Source of the DNA: Pseudoalteromonas luteoviolacea
GTDB taxonomy: Bacteria > Pseudomonadota > Gammaproteobacteria > Enterobacterales > Alteromonadaceae
NCBI RefSeq assembly: GCF_001696455.1
Contig: NZ_MAUJ01000003.1
Coordinates: 14,735-78,734 of the forward strand
Reading direction: 5' to 3'
Length of the DNA: 64,000 nt
The position numbers were made by a program, and so were the translations under genes. The notes beneath the pieces were generated by a model. That model had not been told where the DNA came from. It saw nothing but the letters and a program-made list of their open reading frames with translations, and did not search any database. Shown one piece after another: positions 46,090 through 54,227 of this stretch. Positions within the stretch are counted from its first letter, which is position 1. Every line of letters begins with the position of its first letter.

Positions 46090-46833
46090 ATGAATTACCT
46101 GAACAGTGTCGAATTTAACTTGCTTCCACCAACAACACCGTTAAGTACCCACAAGCCTCGTGTATTAATCTTATATGGTTCACTTAGAGAGCAATCCTAC
46201 AGTAAGAAGGCGGCGCTTGAAGCAAAACAAATACTTACTCATATGGGTGCCGAAGTAAAGCTGTTTAACCCGACTGGCCTGCCGATGTTTGATAATGGCG
46301 ACAGTGTCATGCATGAGAAAGTACAAGAGCTCAGAGAGCTGGTAAATTGGTCTGAAGCGCAAGTATGGAGCTCGCCCGAGTTGCACGGCAATATGTCTGC
46401 GGTAATGAAAAATCAAATTGATTGGATCCCTTTATCACTGGGCGCTGTTCGTCCTACCCAAGGGAAAGTACTGGCGGTGATGCAGGTCAGTGGCGGTTCT
46501 CAAAGTTTTAATGCCGTGAACAATATGCGTATTTTAGGCCGTTGGATGCGCATGCTTACTATCCCAAACCAGTCTTCAATAGCCAAGGCAATGAATGAAT
46601 TCAACCCTGATGGCACGATGAAAGCCAGTAACTATAGAAACCGGGTTGTAGACGTGATGGAAGAGCTAATGCGATTCACATACCTTACCAGAGACAATAA
46701 GCAGTTTATGGTTGACCGATACAGTGAACGTCAGGCAGAGCAACAAGCGCTGATCAACAATAGCAAAGGCTTGGCGGATATATTAGAGTCGCCACAAAAA
46801 ACCAAACCTGTTACCAAAGCAGGATGCTGCTAA
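46090..46833 (+). CDS. arsH: ArsH NADPH-dependent FMN oxidoreductase
   Basis: A 247-residue flavoprotein. The family sequence is conserved throughout: [20 protein letters not shown] (FMN phosphate loop), [60 protein letters not shown]. ArsH oxidises trivalent organoarsenicals to less toxic pentavalent forms using NADPH and oxygen. It ends in AGCC, a vicinal Cys pair. TTAGGAG precedes the ATG. A terminator separates it from the sigma factor gene. Confidence 0.95.
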   Translation: MNYLNSVEFNLLPPTTPLSTHKPRVLILYGSLREQSYSKKAALEAKQILTHMGAEVKLFNPTGLPMFDNGDSVMHEKVQELRELVNWSEAQVWSSPELHGNMSAVMKNQIDWIPLSLGAVRPTQGKVLAVMQVSGGSQSFNAVNNMRILGRWMRMLTIPNQSSIAKAMNEFNPDGTMKASNYRNRVVDVMEELMRFTYLTRDNKQFMVDRYSERQAEQQALINNSKGLADILESPQKTKPVTKAGCC

Positions 46834-46841
46834 ACTTTTCA

Positions 46842-46869
46842 GGCAGCATATTTCTGTGCTGCCGTTTTT
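46842..46869 (+). terminator. Rho-independent terminator after arsH
   Basis: GGCAGCA and TGCTGCC form a 7-bp stem with an 8-base loop, followed by GTTTTT. It ends 11 bases before the sigma factor ATG, so readthrough or attenuation may set sigma factor expression. Confidence 0.85.
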
Positions 46870-46880
46870 GAGATGACGAT

Positions 46881-47495
46881 ATGACCATTGAACAAATTTG
46901 GGCCCAATACCGACAAAGTTTAAAAGCATTTTTGCACACAAAAGTCGCAAACCCAGAAGACGTGGAAGATTTGCTACAAGACGTATTACTTAAAACCCAT
47001 TTAGCCATTAAAAACTTACACAAACCAACCAGTATAAAAGCGTGGCTATTTCAAATTGCCCACAACACCGTGGTTGATTACTATCGAAAAAATGGCATGA
47101 ATAATAATGCCCAACAAGAAGTGTCTTGGTACACCGAGGAGGAGCGTAACGTCAAAAAAGAGCTCGCACAGTGTATAAAGCCTTTTATCCAAGAATTACC
47201 CGAGCAAAGTGCCTTTCTTCTTGAGGTCATTGAGTTAGAGGGTAAAACACAAAAACAGCTGGCAAATGAAATGGACGTCAGTTACTCCACCCTAAAATCT
47301 CAAGTGCAAAAAGCCCGTAAAGAGCTACACAACGTGTTCAACAGCTGCTGCCAATACGACATAGACAAACAAGGCAACCTGATTGAATACCACAAAAAAC
47401 GCACTGAAGATATGAGCTCATCAAGCCGTGTTGAAAATGAGACTACTGTTCTTCAAAAAAATAAAGCCAATTGTGCTGACTGTGGTCGACGCTAA
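46881..47495 (+). CDS. sigZ: SigZ-like ECF RNA polymerase sigma factor
   Basis: The protein has 204 residues. Region 2 reads NPEDVEDLLQDVLLKTHLAI followed by KAWLFQIAHNTVVDYYRKN; region 4 reads LPEQSAFLLEVIELEGKTQK and LANEMDVSYSTLKSQVQKAR. After region 4 a Cys-containing tail follows (HNVFNSCCQYDIDKQGNLIE, and CADCGRR at the very end), as in SigZ proteins. No anti-sigma gene is next to it. It lies directly behind arsH and its terminator, and is convergent with arsR. Confidence 0.88.
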   Translation: MTIEQIWAQYRQSLKAFLHTKVANPEDVEDLLQDVLLKTHLAIKNLHKPTSIKAWLFQIAHNTVVDYYRKNGMNNNAQQEVSWYTEEERNVKKELAQCIKPFIQELPEQSAFLLEVIELEGKTQKQLANEMDVSYSTLKSQVQKARKELHNVFNSCCQYDIDKQGNLIEYHKKRTEDMSSSSRVENETTVLQKNKANCADCGRR

Positions 47496-47667
47496 TTGAG
47501 TAAGTCAATAGTCCACGTACTTAAATCCAGGTTAATAACAACAGCGCTATTACGTGCATTGCTTGTCTAAAACTATAAAAGACAAAAAGTTAACCTCTAA
47601 TGCGTGACCTCTTCAAATAATATTGGCGACAATAAACTTGGTAATCATGCGCTTTTAAGCCTGCCTT

Positions 47668-47961
47668 TTATTTGGTTTCGTCAATACAGCACTCATCTTG
47701 TAAAAAAGCGATGACGGAAAGTAGCTTATCGTATTCAACTGAACAATACAGTACTCGACCTTCCCTTTGTTGCTTTATCAGACCCGCAGATACGAGACTG
47801 GAAATATGATGCGATAACGTTGAGTTTGGAATGCCTAACTCATCTTTTAAGGTACCTACACTCACCCCTCTTTCGCCAGCTTTAACTAATCTTTTAAAAA
47901 CCAATAATCGGGTTGCATGGCCTAACTCTTTAAATGCCTTAGCTATTTCTTCAGTTGTCAT
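47668..47961 (-). CDS. arsR: ArsR family metalloregulatory repressor
   Basis: A 97-residue regulator from ATG 47961 (TTGGAG upstream). HTH: FKELGHATRLLVFKRLVKAG, VSVGTLKDELGIPNSTLSHH, ISSLVSAGLIKQQREGRVLY. The C-terminus carries FLQDECCIDETK; this Cys pair, and the absence of the ELCVCDL motif in the HTH, suggest a C-terminal type arsenic site. A longer frame to 48039 crosses the operator and is unlikely. It is divergent from arsP with two operators between them. Confidence 0.9.
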   Translation of the reverse strand: MTTEEIAKAFKELGHATRLLVFKRLVKAGERGVSVGTLKDELGIPNSTLSHHISSLVSAGLIKQQREGRVLYCSVEYDKLLSVIAFLQDECCIDETK

Positions 47962-47980
47962 AATTAATGTTCTCCAAAAA

Positions 47981-48054
47981 CATTTCGATATTACTAGAAA
48001 TATATTGACACGTCCAATAACACGCCCTAACATTTCCACATTACTAGAAATATA
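47981..48054. promoter_or_regulatory. Two near-identical ArsR operators 50 bp apart
   Basis: A 24-bp sequence occurs at 47981-48004 and again at 48031-48054. Both copies read CATTTC, then a variable base, A, a variable base, then ATTACTAGAAATATA, differing at two bases. Each holds the inverted repeat ATTTC...GAAAT. They are exactly 50 bp (about five helical turns) apart. One lies just ahead of arsR, the other over the arsP -10 box. Confidence 0.82.
48005..48033 (+). promoter_or_regulatory. arsP: arsP promoter
   Basis: TTGACA (48005-48010), 17-bp spacer, TAACAT (48028-48033). The -35 abuts operator 1 and the -10 runs into operator 2, so a bound repressor at either site would block it. The arsP ATG is 34 bases downstream. 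Confidence 0.75.
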
Positions 48055-48066
48055 GAGAATTTAAAT

Positions 48067-48981
48067 ATGTCTATAAACCAAGAAATGATAGTCAGTACTA
48101 TCAACATGTTTGCCTTTTTAGCTGTAGAACTCACCCTACTTTTTTTGCTTATTAGTTATATCGTTGGCGTTTTGCAAGTGTACATACCACCTGCAAAAAT
48201 ACAGAGCATTTTAAGCAGTAAAAAGGGTAGAGGATATTTTGTTGCTGGCTTTCTTGGCGCAATTACGCCATTTTGCTCATGCTCTACGATCCCTTTTTTA
48301 AAAGGGCTTCTTCGCGCCAAGGCAGGGTTCGGAACCATGATGGTCTTCTTGTTCGCCAGTCCCTTACTTAACCCGATTATTATTGGTTTGTTTGCAATTA
48401 CGTTTGGAGTAAAAGTCACGCTCTTTTACTTTGCGATAGCAATGGGAGTTTCAATTATTGCTGGAATAGCACTAGAAAAGCTCGGGTTTGAAAAATATGT
48501 CAAACCGGAAGCGTATGTCGAACCCGATAAAAAAGGATGTGGAACGACTTGTGGTAGCAATACCCAACCTGAAAATAGATGGTTAAAAATTTGGAGAAGC
48601 ACTTGGGAAGATTTTAAAAAGGTACTGCCTTATTTATTCGGAGGCATCGCCCTAGGTTCACTTATTTATGGCTTTATGCCAACTGAATTTGTAGCGAGCG
48701 TAGCCAGTGAGAGCAACCCTTTTGCGATTCCTTTTGCGGCAGTAATTGGCATTCCGCTGTATATTAGAGCAGAAGCAGTCATCCCATTAAGTGCTGCACT
48801 GGCAGCAAAAGGAATGGGGCTTGGCGCGGTAATGGCATTGATTATAGGAAGTGCCGGCGCAAGTTTAACGGAAGTGATACTACTTAAGTCAATTTTCAAA
48901 AACAAAATGATCTGGGCATTTCTATTTGTGATTTTATCTATGGCGATTAGCGCTGGGTTTTTATATCAGTATCTCTTTTAA
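48067..48981 (+). CDS. arsP: ArsP-type permease (organoarsenical efflux)
   Basis: A 304-residue inner-membrane protein with about eight transmembrane helices. The DUF318/ArsP signature is visible: GFLGAITPFCSCSTIPFLKG, FLFASPLLNPIIIGLFAITF, and PLYIRAEAVIPLSAALAAKG with GSAGASLTEVILLKSIF. A cytoplasmic loop carries GCGTTCGS, an additional Cys pair. ArsP exports trivalent organoarsenicals such as methylarsenite. It is controlled from the shared arsR operator region and closed by a hairpin. Confidence 0.9.
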   Translation: MSINQEMIVSTINMFAFLAVELTLLFLLISYIVGVLQVYIPPAKIQSILSSKKGRGYFVAGFLGAITPFCSCSTIPFLKGLLRAKAGFGTMMVFLFASPLLNPIIIGLFAITFGVKVTLFYFAIAMGVSIIAGIALEKLGFEKYVKPEAYVEPDKKGCGTTCGSNTQPENRWLKIWRSTWEDFKKVLPYLFGGIALGSLIYGFMPTEFVASVASESNPFAIPFAAVIGIPLYIRAEAVIPLSAALAAKGMGLGAVMALIIGSAGASLTEVILLKSIFKNKMIWAFLFVILSMAISAGFLYQYLF

Positions 48982-48989
48982 TTTCGATA

Positions 48990-49012
48990 AACGCGCTCTT
49001 TCTGAGCGCGTT
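48990..49012 (+). terminator. Terminator after arsP
   Basis: AACGCGCTC, loop TTTCT, GAGCGCGTT: perfect 9-bp stem, 8 bases after the arsP stop; TAAAAG follows. It is usable from both strands. Confidence 0.82.
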
Positions 49013-49055
49013 AAAAGTATGAGCGAGTCGTAAAGACTTCAAAGTTAATAGGTAT

Positions 49056-49415
49056 TTAAAAGCCCATGAAATTCCATGAAAAAAGAAAACTATAAATACA
49101 GAGCAAACTTATCGATACACAAAGGACAACTGCAGATCTATGACTTCTCATCAGTCTTGGCGCGCTTACTACCTCTATCGTACAAGAAAAAATGCACAGC
49201 AAAACGCCGATTAGTATGAATATATCTGTCGCATTCTTCTCAACCAGATAAAAAGGAACATCTTGTGCCCAAATACCACTTTGTGGCGAAGAAAATGGGC
49301 GAATCACGTAACTAATCAAAGTTGCCATAGTCTGCGAAGCATTGAAATTTTCATAGCTCACCTTAGTCATAAACATCACTAGCAGCGACATTGTCGCCGA
49401 GAACGAGCTGAGCAA
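49056..49415 (-). CDS. Small hypothetical membrane protein
   Basis: About 119 residues with three hydrophobic segments (SFSATMSLLVMFMTKV, DIFILIGVLLCIFSCTIEVV, VLCVSISLLCIYSFLFSW). I know no family. The start is unclear: TTG 49415 lacks a ribosome site at proper distance; ATG 49391 is an alternative. An in-frame ATG at 49439 is followed three codons later by TAG, so the natural N-terminus may have been truncated by a nonsense mutation. Confidence 0.55.
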   Translation of the reverse strand: MLSSFSATMSLLVMFMTKVSYENFNASQTMATLISYVIRPFSSPQSGIWAQDVPFYLVEKNATDIFILIGVLLCIFSCTIEVVSAPRLMRSHRSAVVLCVSISLLCIYSFLFSWNFMGF

Positions 49416-49456
49416 TTTCCACGGTGTCTAACTAAACATAGTTAAAACTTACTTAT

Positions 49457-49624
49457 CTAACTTGCACTTTTTTTTCGGCCAAACAGCTTTAACCAAAATG
49501 CGCCTTCAAACACAAAGCCAAGAATAATAAAGCCAAAAAGGCCTGCGCTATTTCCATAGCTATACGCACTAATTGCGCAAATCAATAACACCAAAGCAAT
49601 TAATATTCGATATACAACACTCAT
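49457..49624 (-). CDS. Small two-helix membrane protein (55 residues)
   Basis: This short frame runs from ATG 49624 (AGGGAG 9 bases upstream) to TAG at 49457. Two hydrophobic stretches are separated by a short turn: VVYRILIALVLLICAISAYS and GNSAGLFGFIILGFVFEGAF. It ends in a basic tail (GRKKSAS). Good ribosome site and membrane topology argue for a real gene. It lies in one direction with its neighbours at 49056 and 49681. Function unknown. Confidence 0.65.
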   Translation of the reverse strand: MSVVYRILIALVLLICAISAYSYGNSAGLFGFIILGFVFEGAFWLKLFGRKKSAS

Positions 49625-49680
49625 TGTTCATTTCTCCCTTATTTGTATAAACATCAGTTTATATCTGATATACGTTATTA

Positions 49681-49878
49681 TCATACATATGCATGCAATT
49701 GCGCTGCAAATTCTTTTGGTAGCTCAAACACGCGAAATTGTCCGTCAAATTGACACTTAAACTTTGGTCTGTTCGTTTTTACAATACATAACGACGTCCG
49801 CTGCCTATCAGTCGGTAAATCATCATGAGGGGACCAGTGGCAGTCTTCTATCGGGTAGCAAATATGAAACATGCTCAT
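49681..49878 (-). CDS. Small hypothetical protein (65 residues)
   Basis: Starts at ATG 49878, with AAGGAG 6 bases upstream; the longer frame to 49917 is excluded because it would place the ribosome site inside the gene. It begins MSMFHICYPIEDCHWSPHDD and continues with a short beta pattern (KFKCQFDGQFRVFELPKEFA). It is soluble with three Cys. I do not recognise a family. Confidence 0.6.
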   Translation of the reverse strand: MSMFHICYPIEDCHWSPHDDLPTDRQRTSLCIVKTNRPKFKCQFDGQFRVFELPKEFAAQLHAYV

Positions 49879-50251
49879 ACTTCTCTCCTTTAAGCGTAAT
49901 CGTGCTCCGAGATCCAACTTTGTGGTAAATTAAAGCTACATTACCGATTCGTAATATTATTTAGATTTGTTCACTGTTTATAAATTTCAAGTATTGCAAA
50001 GACGGTAAGTAAATTTAGATTCGCGCACAAAACACTTTTATCTGGCAATATTCTAGTGAGGCAAGCCTCAGAAACCCCAAATGCCAGTCAAAAACCAAAT
50101 GTAACCAAACAAAATAGCTATCTTAACTACAGGTACATCGATTTATGTTATAACATATCGATTTTAAACCCATTCCAATCCAACACCACCTCGTGTCTTT
50201 TGAACAGTCAGTTTCTAAGAAACCGGTTTTTGGTGTAATAAGGTAAAGTTG
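49879..50251. other. Intergenic stretch upstream of the CobW-like gene
   Basis: About 370 bp between divergent genes, with no supported ORF (a 60-codon plus frame at 50056 has no ribosome site). It contains the palindrome at 50144-50157. Promoters for both neighbours should lie here. Confidence 0.5.
50144..50157. promoter_or_regulatory. Candidate Zur-type palindrome
   Basis: TATGTTATAACATA is a perfect 14-bp palindrome 94 bases before the CobW-like ATG. Gammaproteobacterial Zur sites consist of ATGTTATA and TATAACAT halves around one central base; here the halves share TATA, so the match is compressed and uncertain. The downstream COG0523 GTPase is the kind of gene Zur regulates. Confidence 0.4.
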
Positions 50252-51445
50252 ATGTCAATTCCAGTTACTATTTTACATGGCTTTTTAGGTTCAGGAAAAA
50301 CCACACTGCTGCGTAGTCTCCTATCTCAATCAGCTAAATGCGGTGTTATTCCAGGTGTCATTGTCAATGACATGAGCGAACTTGATGTAGATGGCGTCCT
50401 CATCAAGAACACCGAGGTCTTCGACGATGACAGCAATCACTTTTTTACCATAAGTGGCCACAGTATAAGTAGTGCAAAGGGTCTAAAAGAGCTTAAACCG
50501 GCTCTAAAGACTTTGAAAAAACAAGCGCAACTACCGTGGCTCCTCATTGAAACTTCAGGTAGCAGCCACCCATTGCCATTAATTGAGTTTTTTAAAGGTA
50601 ACAAAGACTTTGCTTTAAAAGGGGTCGTGACTTTGGTCGACGCCACTTGGCTCAAAGACGATTATCAGTTTGCCCAATCCCTTATGCCAAAATGGCAAGA
50701 GAACTTAAGTAATCAGATACGTGGGATAGAGAACTTACTCGTAGAACAAATCCTGTTTTCAAACCAAATATTTTTAACCAAAACCGATAAGATCACAGAC
50801 AAAGCGGTAGAGCAGATTGCGCAAGCTATTCACCCGATTAACCCCTACGCTGCCATCTCAGCGACTGCTTGGGGTAATATGGACGTGGCACAATTTCATC
50901 AATTACCTGACTACAACTTCTTTTTAGTTGAACAGTTGATCACTGAACTTCGCAGTACCGTGAACGCTCCTCTTACGCTCTCAGGCAAAGAGAATCAAAA
51001 AATAATCTCCAAAGTCATTAAAGACGATAGGCCATTTCACCCGACTCGCTTATGGGAAGTGTGCCACAAGCACCTTACACATGGTGTATTTCGCAGTAAA
51101 GGGTTCTTTTGGTTACCTACACGAGATGACATGTCTTTGCTTTGGAGCCAAGCAAATGGCAGTGTCGGATTAGAAGTCATCGGCTTTTGGCGTGCACCGA
51201 TATTAAAAGACGAAACACAAGATCTTGAACAAGCGCACTATGATATCCTTAAAAAGAAAATCGATAAGATTGATAGCCGATTTGGTGACAGGCGTTGTCG
51301 TCTCACGGTTATAGGTCAAAAAGACGAAGCCTCGAGCTTTGTTAAAGCCTTAGAAGCCTGCTTTTTAACTGACGAGGAACTCAACTTTTGGCGAAATGGC
51401 GGTTCTTTCGAAGATCCTTGGCCAACGAATGTTGCTAAAATTTAA
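50252..51445 (+). CDS. CobW/COG0523-family GTPase (putative metal chaperone) lacking the CxCC motif
   Basis: A 397-residue protein. Walker A GFLGSGKTT at residues 10-18; switch region VNDMSELDVDGVLI; LLIETSGSSHPLPLI; TKTD as guanine specificity motif; C-terminal CobW domain with DRPFHPTRLWEVCHK and GFFWLPTRDD. In the family a CxCC metal-binding motif follows the switch region (as in NGCICC). Here the corresponding stretch is NHFFTISGHSISSAKGL with no Cys. I start at ATG 50252 rather than the TTG one codon earlier. It appears monocistronic and closed by a hairpin. Confidence 0.9.
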   Translation: MSIPVTILHGFLGSGKTTLLRSLLSQSAKCGVIPGVIVNDMSELDVDGVLIKNTEVFDDDSNHFFTISGHSISSAKGLKELKPALKTLKKQAQLPWLLIETSGSSHPLPLIEFFKGNKDFALKGVVTLVDATWLKDDYQFAQSLMPKWQENLSNQIRGIENLLVEQILFSNQIFLTKTDKITDKAVEQIAQAIHPINPYAAISATAWGNMDVAQFHQLPDYNFFLVEQLITELRSTVNAPLTLSGKENQKIISKVIKDDRPFHPTRLWEVCHKHLTHGVFRSKGFFWLPTRDDMSLLWSQANGSVGLEVIGFWRAPILKDETQDLEQAHYDILKKKIDKIDSRFGDRRCRLTVIGQKDEASSFVKALEACFLTDEELNFWRNGGSFEDPWPTNVAKI

Positions 51446-51472
51446 CGCATCTTTGGCTGCAAACGCATCAAA

Positions 51473-51504
51473 CAAGCAGCGCTGAAAATAAACAGTGCTG
51501 CTTG
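51473..51504. terminator. Bidirectional terminator hairpin
   Basis: CAAGCAGCGCTG pairs with CAGTGCTGCTTG (12 bp, one G-U type mismatch) around an AAAATAAA loop, between the convergent CobW-like gene and the histidine kinase gene that ends at 51544. Confidence 0.78.
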
Positions 51505-51543
51505 AGACACCGTTTAATTTGACTATTCATATTTCGTTCGAAA

Positions 51544-52827
51544 CTATATCGGCAAACATATCCGTGCAACAGCGCCCTGCTTGTCTTGACGGTTTTCGAG
51601 TGTTAACTCCCCAGCTTGACCGCGCACAATCTCTCGGCTCAATACCAACCCAATACCATTGCCTTGGTCTTTGGTAGAGTAAAACGGCACAAACAAGTTA
51701 TCTGATTGACTCACGCCATGACCATTATCAATGACATCTAAACACCAAAGCTTGTCACTGCGGCCAATTGCCAAAGTAATTTCACTTTCTCCGGCAAGAC
51801 TATTCGCTTGCTCTGCATTTTTTACCAAGTTCAACAACGCTTGTTCAAGTTGTTCCACATCACAATAAATGGATGGTGTACCTTCAAATAACCGCTTGAC
51901 GTTCACCTTTGGAAACAAAGCTTGCAACCTGTCACTCAATCCGACTACGCAAGTAGACACCTTATCAGGTTTGGGCAATTGCGATAATTTAGAATAGCTG
52001 GCCACAAATCCGAGCAAGTGCTCAGAGCGCTTTTCAATCACATCTAGCATGGTATCTCTTAACTCCGCTCCGCCTTGGACGGGAAGCGCTTTAAGAGATT
52101 GGGCCATTGAGTATATTGGCGTCAGCGAGTTTCTCACTTCGTGATTAAGCACGCGTACAAGCTTTTGCCATGCCTCTTGTTCGTTACGCCTTAAAGAGAG
52201 CTCAATTGATACGTATACCATCAAATGGTATTTTCGCCCACCTCTGTATAACTCATGTTCAACCACTTTAAAACGCTGATTATTATGACTTACCTGCCAT
52301 TTGCCATTGTTGCGCGCTAATTTAAGGGCGTGAATATCACACCCCGTAATTTGACAGCCTTCATAAAAGTCTTTGGCTGCCCCATTGAAGTGATAAACCT
52401 GGTAGTGATGATCGAGCACTAATATCGGTAGCGCCAACTCATTGATAAAATCAAAAACAAACGCCTCATTTTGGGCGTACTCATAACGTTTATTTTGGAT
52501 CCGCTGTGCAATTGTTTTTAAGTCACTTTTTAAGTTTGCAATACTACCTTGTCGATATTGTGCTAGCTGCCATACGGTAAACTCTTCGTTGGCAATGCTG
52601 TCGAGCTGCACAGCAATTCTGCCAATCGTATTAAAGACACTTTGATACGCTTTGTATAATGCAAATATACTGGGGAACAGAATTACCATCATCAGCGTCA
52701 AAAATTCTAGCCAGTCCAAAGTGAAATGAAGCGCAATGCCAATCACCATGATTGCGACGGTGGCTATCGGCACAACAAATAATTTAGTCAGGTTTGCCTC
52801 GAGTGAATTAGATGAAAACCTCATCAT
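51544..52827 (-). CDS. Sensor histidine kinase (NtrB/NtrY-like)
   Basis: A 427-residue membrane kinase. Two N-terminal helices (LFVVPIATVAIMVIGIALHF, LEFLTLMMVILFPSIFALY) with almost no periplasmic loop suggest intramembrane or cytoplasmic sensing. A PAS-like region (LPILVLDHHYQVYHFNGAAK), H-box VRVLNHEVRNSLTPIYSMAQ, N-box LVKNAEQAN, G1 VIDNGHGVS and G2 GNGIGLVLSREIV follow. It partners the NtrC-type regulator, whose gene overlaps its start by ATGA. Being encoded with an ABC exporter, it may sense the exported compound or envelope damage. Confidence 0.92.
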   Translation of the reverse strand: MMRFSSNSLEANLTKLFVVPIATVAIMVIGIALHFTLDWLEFLTLMMVILFPSIFALYKAYQSVFNTIGRIAVQLDSIANEEFTVWQLAQYRQGSIANLKSDLKTIAQRIQNKRYEYAQNEAFVFDFINELALPILVLDHHYQVYHFNGAAKDFYEGCQITGCDIHALKLARNNGKWQVSHNNQRFKVVEHELYRGGRKYHLMVYVSIELSLRRNEQEAWQKLVRVLNHEVRNSLTPIYSMAQSLKALPVQGGAELRDTMLDVIEKRSEHLLGFVASYSKLSQLPKPDKVSTCVVGLSDRLQALFPKVNVKRLFEGTPSIYCDVEQLEQALLNLVKNAEQANSLAGESEITLAIGRSDKLWCLDVIDNGHGVSQSDNLFVPFYSTKDQGNGIGLVLSREIVRGQAGELTLENRQDKQGAVARICLPI

Positions 52828-54149
52828 ATTTCTTTCACTTGAATATTAAACTTTTCAATTCGACGATATATGGCCGACTTACTCAATCCTAAAAATTCAC
52901 CTGCTTTCACTACATGCCCATCGAAATGACTGATGGCCTTGGCGATGAGCTTTTGCTCCGCTTGTTCCAAACTCATTAAAGGCAACGTACCCGATTCTTC
53001 CCCATGGTTTTCAAGCACAATGTCATGGGCATCTATCGTGTTTTTGTCTGCCATTATCACGGCGCGCTCTAACACATGTGATAGCTCTCTGATATTACCA
53101 GGCCAATGATACGACAACAGTTTATTACAAGCCTGTTCACTTAAAGTTAGTTCAGCTAAACCATATTTTTTAGTGTGTGACGTCACAAAAAATGCCGCAA
53201 ATTCAGGCAATTCAGACAGACGCTCGCGCAAAGGCGGAAGCTCAATTACCAGCGTATTCAATCTAAATAGTAAATCCCGACGGAAGATGCCTTGTTCAAT
53301 GAGCTTATTCAAATCCGCATTAGTTGCAGATATGATCCGCGCATTGCTTGTGAGTGTGGCAGAACCGCCTACTTCTTCATATTCACCACTTTCGAGCACG
53401 CGCAGCAACTTAGCTTGCAACGTTATCGGCAGACAACCCACCTCATCCAAAAAGAGACTGGCATCATTTGCTAGAGTAAAGCGCCCTTTTCTATGCGCTT
53501 TGGCATCTGTAAACGCCCCTTTTCGATGACCAAATAACTCACTTTCGAACAAGTTTTCTGGTATTGCCGCCATGTTAATGCTCACCATAGCTTGCGTGTT
53601 GCGCTGGCTATGCTGATGAATATAGGCCGCTAGCATGCTCTTGCCGGTCCCATTTTCCCCCGTGATCAACACATTGGCATTGGTTTTGGCAATACGCCGA
53701 GCTTTTTCAAGCAGCTGCTTATTATTCGTTTCAAAAGCAAGAGGAGATGTTTCGCTTTCACGATTGTCGTCACTAACCAGAGGCAGTAGCTTCTGAACCG
53801 ACTCTAGCAAACGGGTATTTTTCCATGGCTTCTCGATAAAGTCACACGCCCCGTACTGCATCGCTTGAACAGCCAAGTCAATTTTTGCCCAAGCGGTTAT
53901 CACAACCACTGGAATGGTATAATTCAACGATTTTAATTGCGTCAAAAACGCCAGCCCTTCCTGACCCGAAGTCGTGTCTTGACTGAAATTCATGTCTAGC
54001 AATATTAGGTCAACTTGATTCTGTCTGATGGACGCAATGGCAGAGTCTGGGTGATCGGCTTCAATACAACGATAGCCATGAGATTCCAACACAATACGCG
54101 CACTTAAGCGCACGTCAATTAAATCATCCACTATTAAAACTGTTTTCAT
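52824..54149 (-). CDS. NtrC-type sigma-54-dependent response regulator
   Basis: The protein has 441 residues: receiver domain 1-120 with acidic pair D8/D9 and phosphoacceptor Asp52 in LILLDMNFS; AAA+ domain with Walker A GENGTGKSMLA and the sigma-54 contact loop GHRKGAFTDAKAH; C-terminal Fis-type HTH (HVVKAGEFLGLSKSAIYRRI). It should activate a sigma-54 promoter when phosphorylated by the adjacent kinase. The candidate promoter and upstream repeat before the adaptor gene are the likely targets, giving positive autoregulation. Confidence 0.94.
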   Translation of the reverse strand: MKTVLIVDDLIDVRLSARIVLESHGYRCIEADHPDSAIASIRQNQVDLILLDMNFSQDTTSGQEGLAFLTQLKSLNYTIPVVVITAWAKIDLAVQAMQYGACDFIEKPWKNTRLLESVQKLLPLVSDDNRESETSPLAFETNNKQLLEKARRIAKTNANVLITGENGTGKSMLAAYIHQHSQRNTQAMVSINMAAIPENLFESELFGHRKGAFTDAKAHRKGRFTLANDASLFLDEVGCLPITLQAKLLRVLESGEYEEVGGSATLTSNARIISATNADLNKLIEQGIFRRDLLFRLNTLVIELPPLRERLSELPEFAAFFVTSHTKKYGLAELTLSEQACNKLLSYHWPGNIRELSHVLERAVIMADKNTIDAHDIVLENHGEESGTLPLMSLEQAEQKLIAKAISHFDGHVVKAGEFLGLSKSAIYRRIEKFNIQVKEI

Positions 54150-54192
54150 ATTTCCTTACTGACTCTGTGATTTCACCGGTCGGCCTTGTGAA

Positions 54193-54218
54193 GCAGAGAC
54201 ACATGGGAGTACCTCTGC
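54193..54218 (-). other. Weak hairpin between permease and regulator genes
   Basis: GCAGAG and CTCTGC (6-7 bp, 14-base loop) lie in the 78-bp gap between the permease stop and the regulator start. It could lower readthrough and so set the ratio of exporter to regulator. No T-run. Confidence 0.35.
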
Positions 54219-54227
54219 TACCGTATT

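Noticed and set aside
47962..48039. Longer ArsR reading frame starting at 48039
   Set aside because: The extra 26 residues cover the operator and promoter region and are not part of the ArsR fold; ATG 47961 has a ribosome site.
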